Shown: positions 63,462 to 64,000 of the stretch, one piece after another
How positions within the stretch are numbered: the stretch's first letter is position 1
Layout of the letters: the number at the start of each line of letters is the position of its first letter
Assembly: GCF_900176165.1 (NCBI RefSeq)
Contig: NZ_FWWU01000009.1
Coordinates: 456,001 to 520,000, forward strand
DNA: 64,000 bases
From: Deinococcus hopiensis KR-140
GTDB taxonomy: Bacteria > Deinococcota > Deinococci > Deinococcales > Deinococcaceae
Direction of reading: 5' to 3'
Notes under the pieces: model-generated
Databases searched by the model: none
Told to the model about the DNA's origin: nothing
What the model saw: only the letters and a program-made list of their open reading frames with translations
Position numbers and translations under genes: made by a program

Positions 63462-63864
63462 AGGTTCTTCGGCTCAAAGGGTTACGGCCCGGTACGAGAA
63501 GGAGAGTTGAGGAAAAACCACCGTAATTACTTGTCACGAAAATCACCCTCATGGTGAGTGGTTACTGAGAGTTTATATCTGCGGGCCTCCTGCACAACGT
63601 CCCTCGGGTCGTCACCGAGGTAATTCACAGCCTCTCTTGCTTTGCCTCGAGGGTTGGCGGTTCTGGCTCCGCTTGAGTTGAGGAGGCAATGGCTGCCCGT
63701 CAGCTCTTCAAATGTACCGGTGGGTCAGCGGCGGAAGTCTCTGGGACTTTGCCTCAAGGAGCGCAGGGAGAAGCGCCGCGTCTCCGGGGACCCGCCCCTG
63801 CCGAGACGAAGCGAGAACGGGCTGCGTCTAAACCTCCTCTTCAGAACGGATGGGGAACTGCGCG

Positions 63865-63870
63865 TATGAT
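63865..63870 (+). promoter_or_regulatory. -10 element upstream of the 6-phosphogluconate dehydrogenase gene
   Basis: TATGAT is a good -10 box about 74 bp before the ATG, giving a leader of ~65 nt that ends in an AGGAGG site. The -35 hexamer is unclear (TTCAGA at 19 bp). This gene thus differs from the leaderless majority of the window. Confidence 0.5.
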
Positions 63871-63943
63871 GCCGGGCAGAGCAGGTGCGGGGCCAGGGAA
63901 GCGCTTCCGCCTTCCCGGATTCCCCCTTACCAGGAGGTCACAC

Positions 63944-64000
<57 letters not shown>

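Larger units (their letters stand above)
62348..63863. other. AT-richer island with few convincing genes
   Basis: Composition shifts to lower GC from about 62360 (TTTTTAAACCTAATACATG) to about 63600. It contains the second dispersed-repeat copy and broken frames on the minus strand, for example SFWAAVLYTRRGQVKRSPDHP and LPFFLLDLLELDRYLATGE at about 63040-62820. One 103-codon frame at 63150-63461 is also present. No RNA gene, transposase or phage gene was recognised. It looks like acquired and partly decayed DNA. Confidence 0.5.

Overview
The window looks like a chromosome segment of a Deinococcus-type bacterium. It is GC-rich and densely packed on both strands. It carries a Dps1-type protein with the N-terminal metal-site spacing known from Deinococcus radiodurans, and many genes start without a leader: a TANNNT -10 box ends only 6-7 nt before the ATG or GTG. 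Species cannot be fixed from sequence alone. I found no rRNA, tRNA, CRISPR array, phage or plasmid module.

Layout. 1-5.0 kb: the glycine cleavage operon gcvT-gcvH-gcvP, read leftward, next to a broken membrane gene. 5.2-11.9 kb: RNA 2',3'-cyclic phosphodiesterase, 5-formyl-THF cyclo-ligase, an SDR, hisF-hisIE, a single-domain response regulator, a DUF72 protein, a broken phosphotransferase gene carrying a perfect 17-bp palindrome, and ttcA. 12-20.7 kb: a secreted GHL10-type glycosidase with a frameshifted GH114-type neighbour, a flavin reductase, an ABC exporter, a nucleotidyltransferase, a COG0523 GTPase, a thioesterase and small Deinococcus-type proteins. 20.7-24.3 kb: an apparently complete IS630 element, metK, and a graveyard of IS630 and IS4-like fragments. 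24.3-28.1 kb: rsmD-coaD, a lipoprotein, aldehyde dehydrogenase and mobA. 28.2-29.6 kb: a frameshifted IS4-type element.

29.6-41.3 kb: DUF4385, dps1, a VAO-type FAD oxidase, an MBL hydrolase, an APC transporter, an MFS transporter, a DUF4142 lipoprotein, a tandem Nudix protein, O-acetylhomoserine sulfhydrylase and AMP nucleosidase. 42-48.6 kb: an NAD/ADP-ribose neighbourhood. It holds nadV (NAMPT) with a strong palindrome over its promoter, a coupled ADP-ribosylglycohydrolase gene broken at a homopolymer, a relic resembling the 'ADP-ribosylation/crystallin J1' family, and, after Nif3 and tmk, a second intact ADP-ribosylglycohydrolase overlapping a nucleotidyltransferase. 49-54.7 kb: a winged-helix membrane protein pair, an atypical SDR, a Tat-dependent ferritin-like lipoprotein beside tatA-tatC, and lgt. 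54.8-62.3 kb: glmU, an MFS exporter, a GNAT, rnhA, DUF4870, an FMN reductase, a PIG-L deacetylase, a broken DUF4384 gene and an SRPBCC protein. 62.3-63.9 kb: an AT-richer stretch with few convincing genes, followed by the start of a 6-phosphogluconate dehydrogenase gene.

Most content is housekeeping: one-carbon and glycine metabolism, histidine, methionine/SAM, CoA, NAD and cell-wall precursors. The unusual material is the NAD/ADP-ribose cluster with its putative operator, the slippery-run frameshifts in the IS630 transposase and the ADP-ribosylglycohydrolase gene, the many broken genes, and a diverged ~105-bp dispersed repeat whose end resembles the IS630 terminal repeat. I did not find a clear, wholly new multi-gene system.
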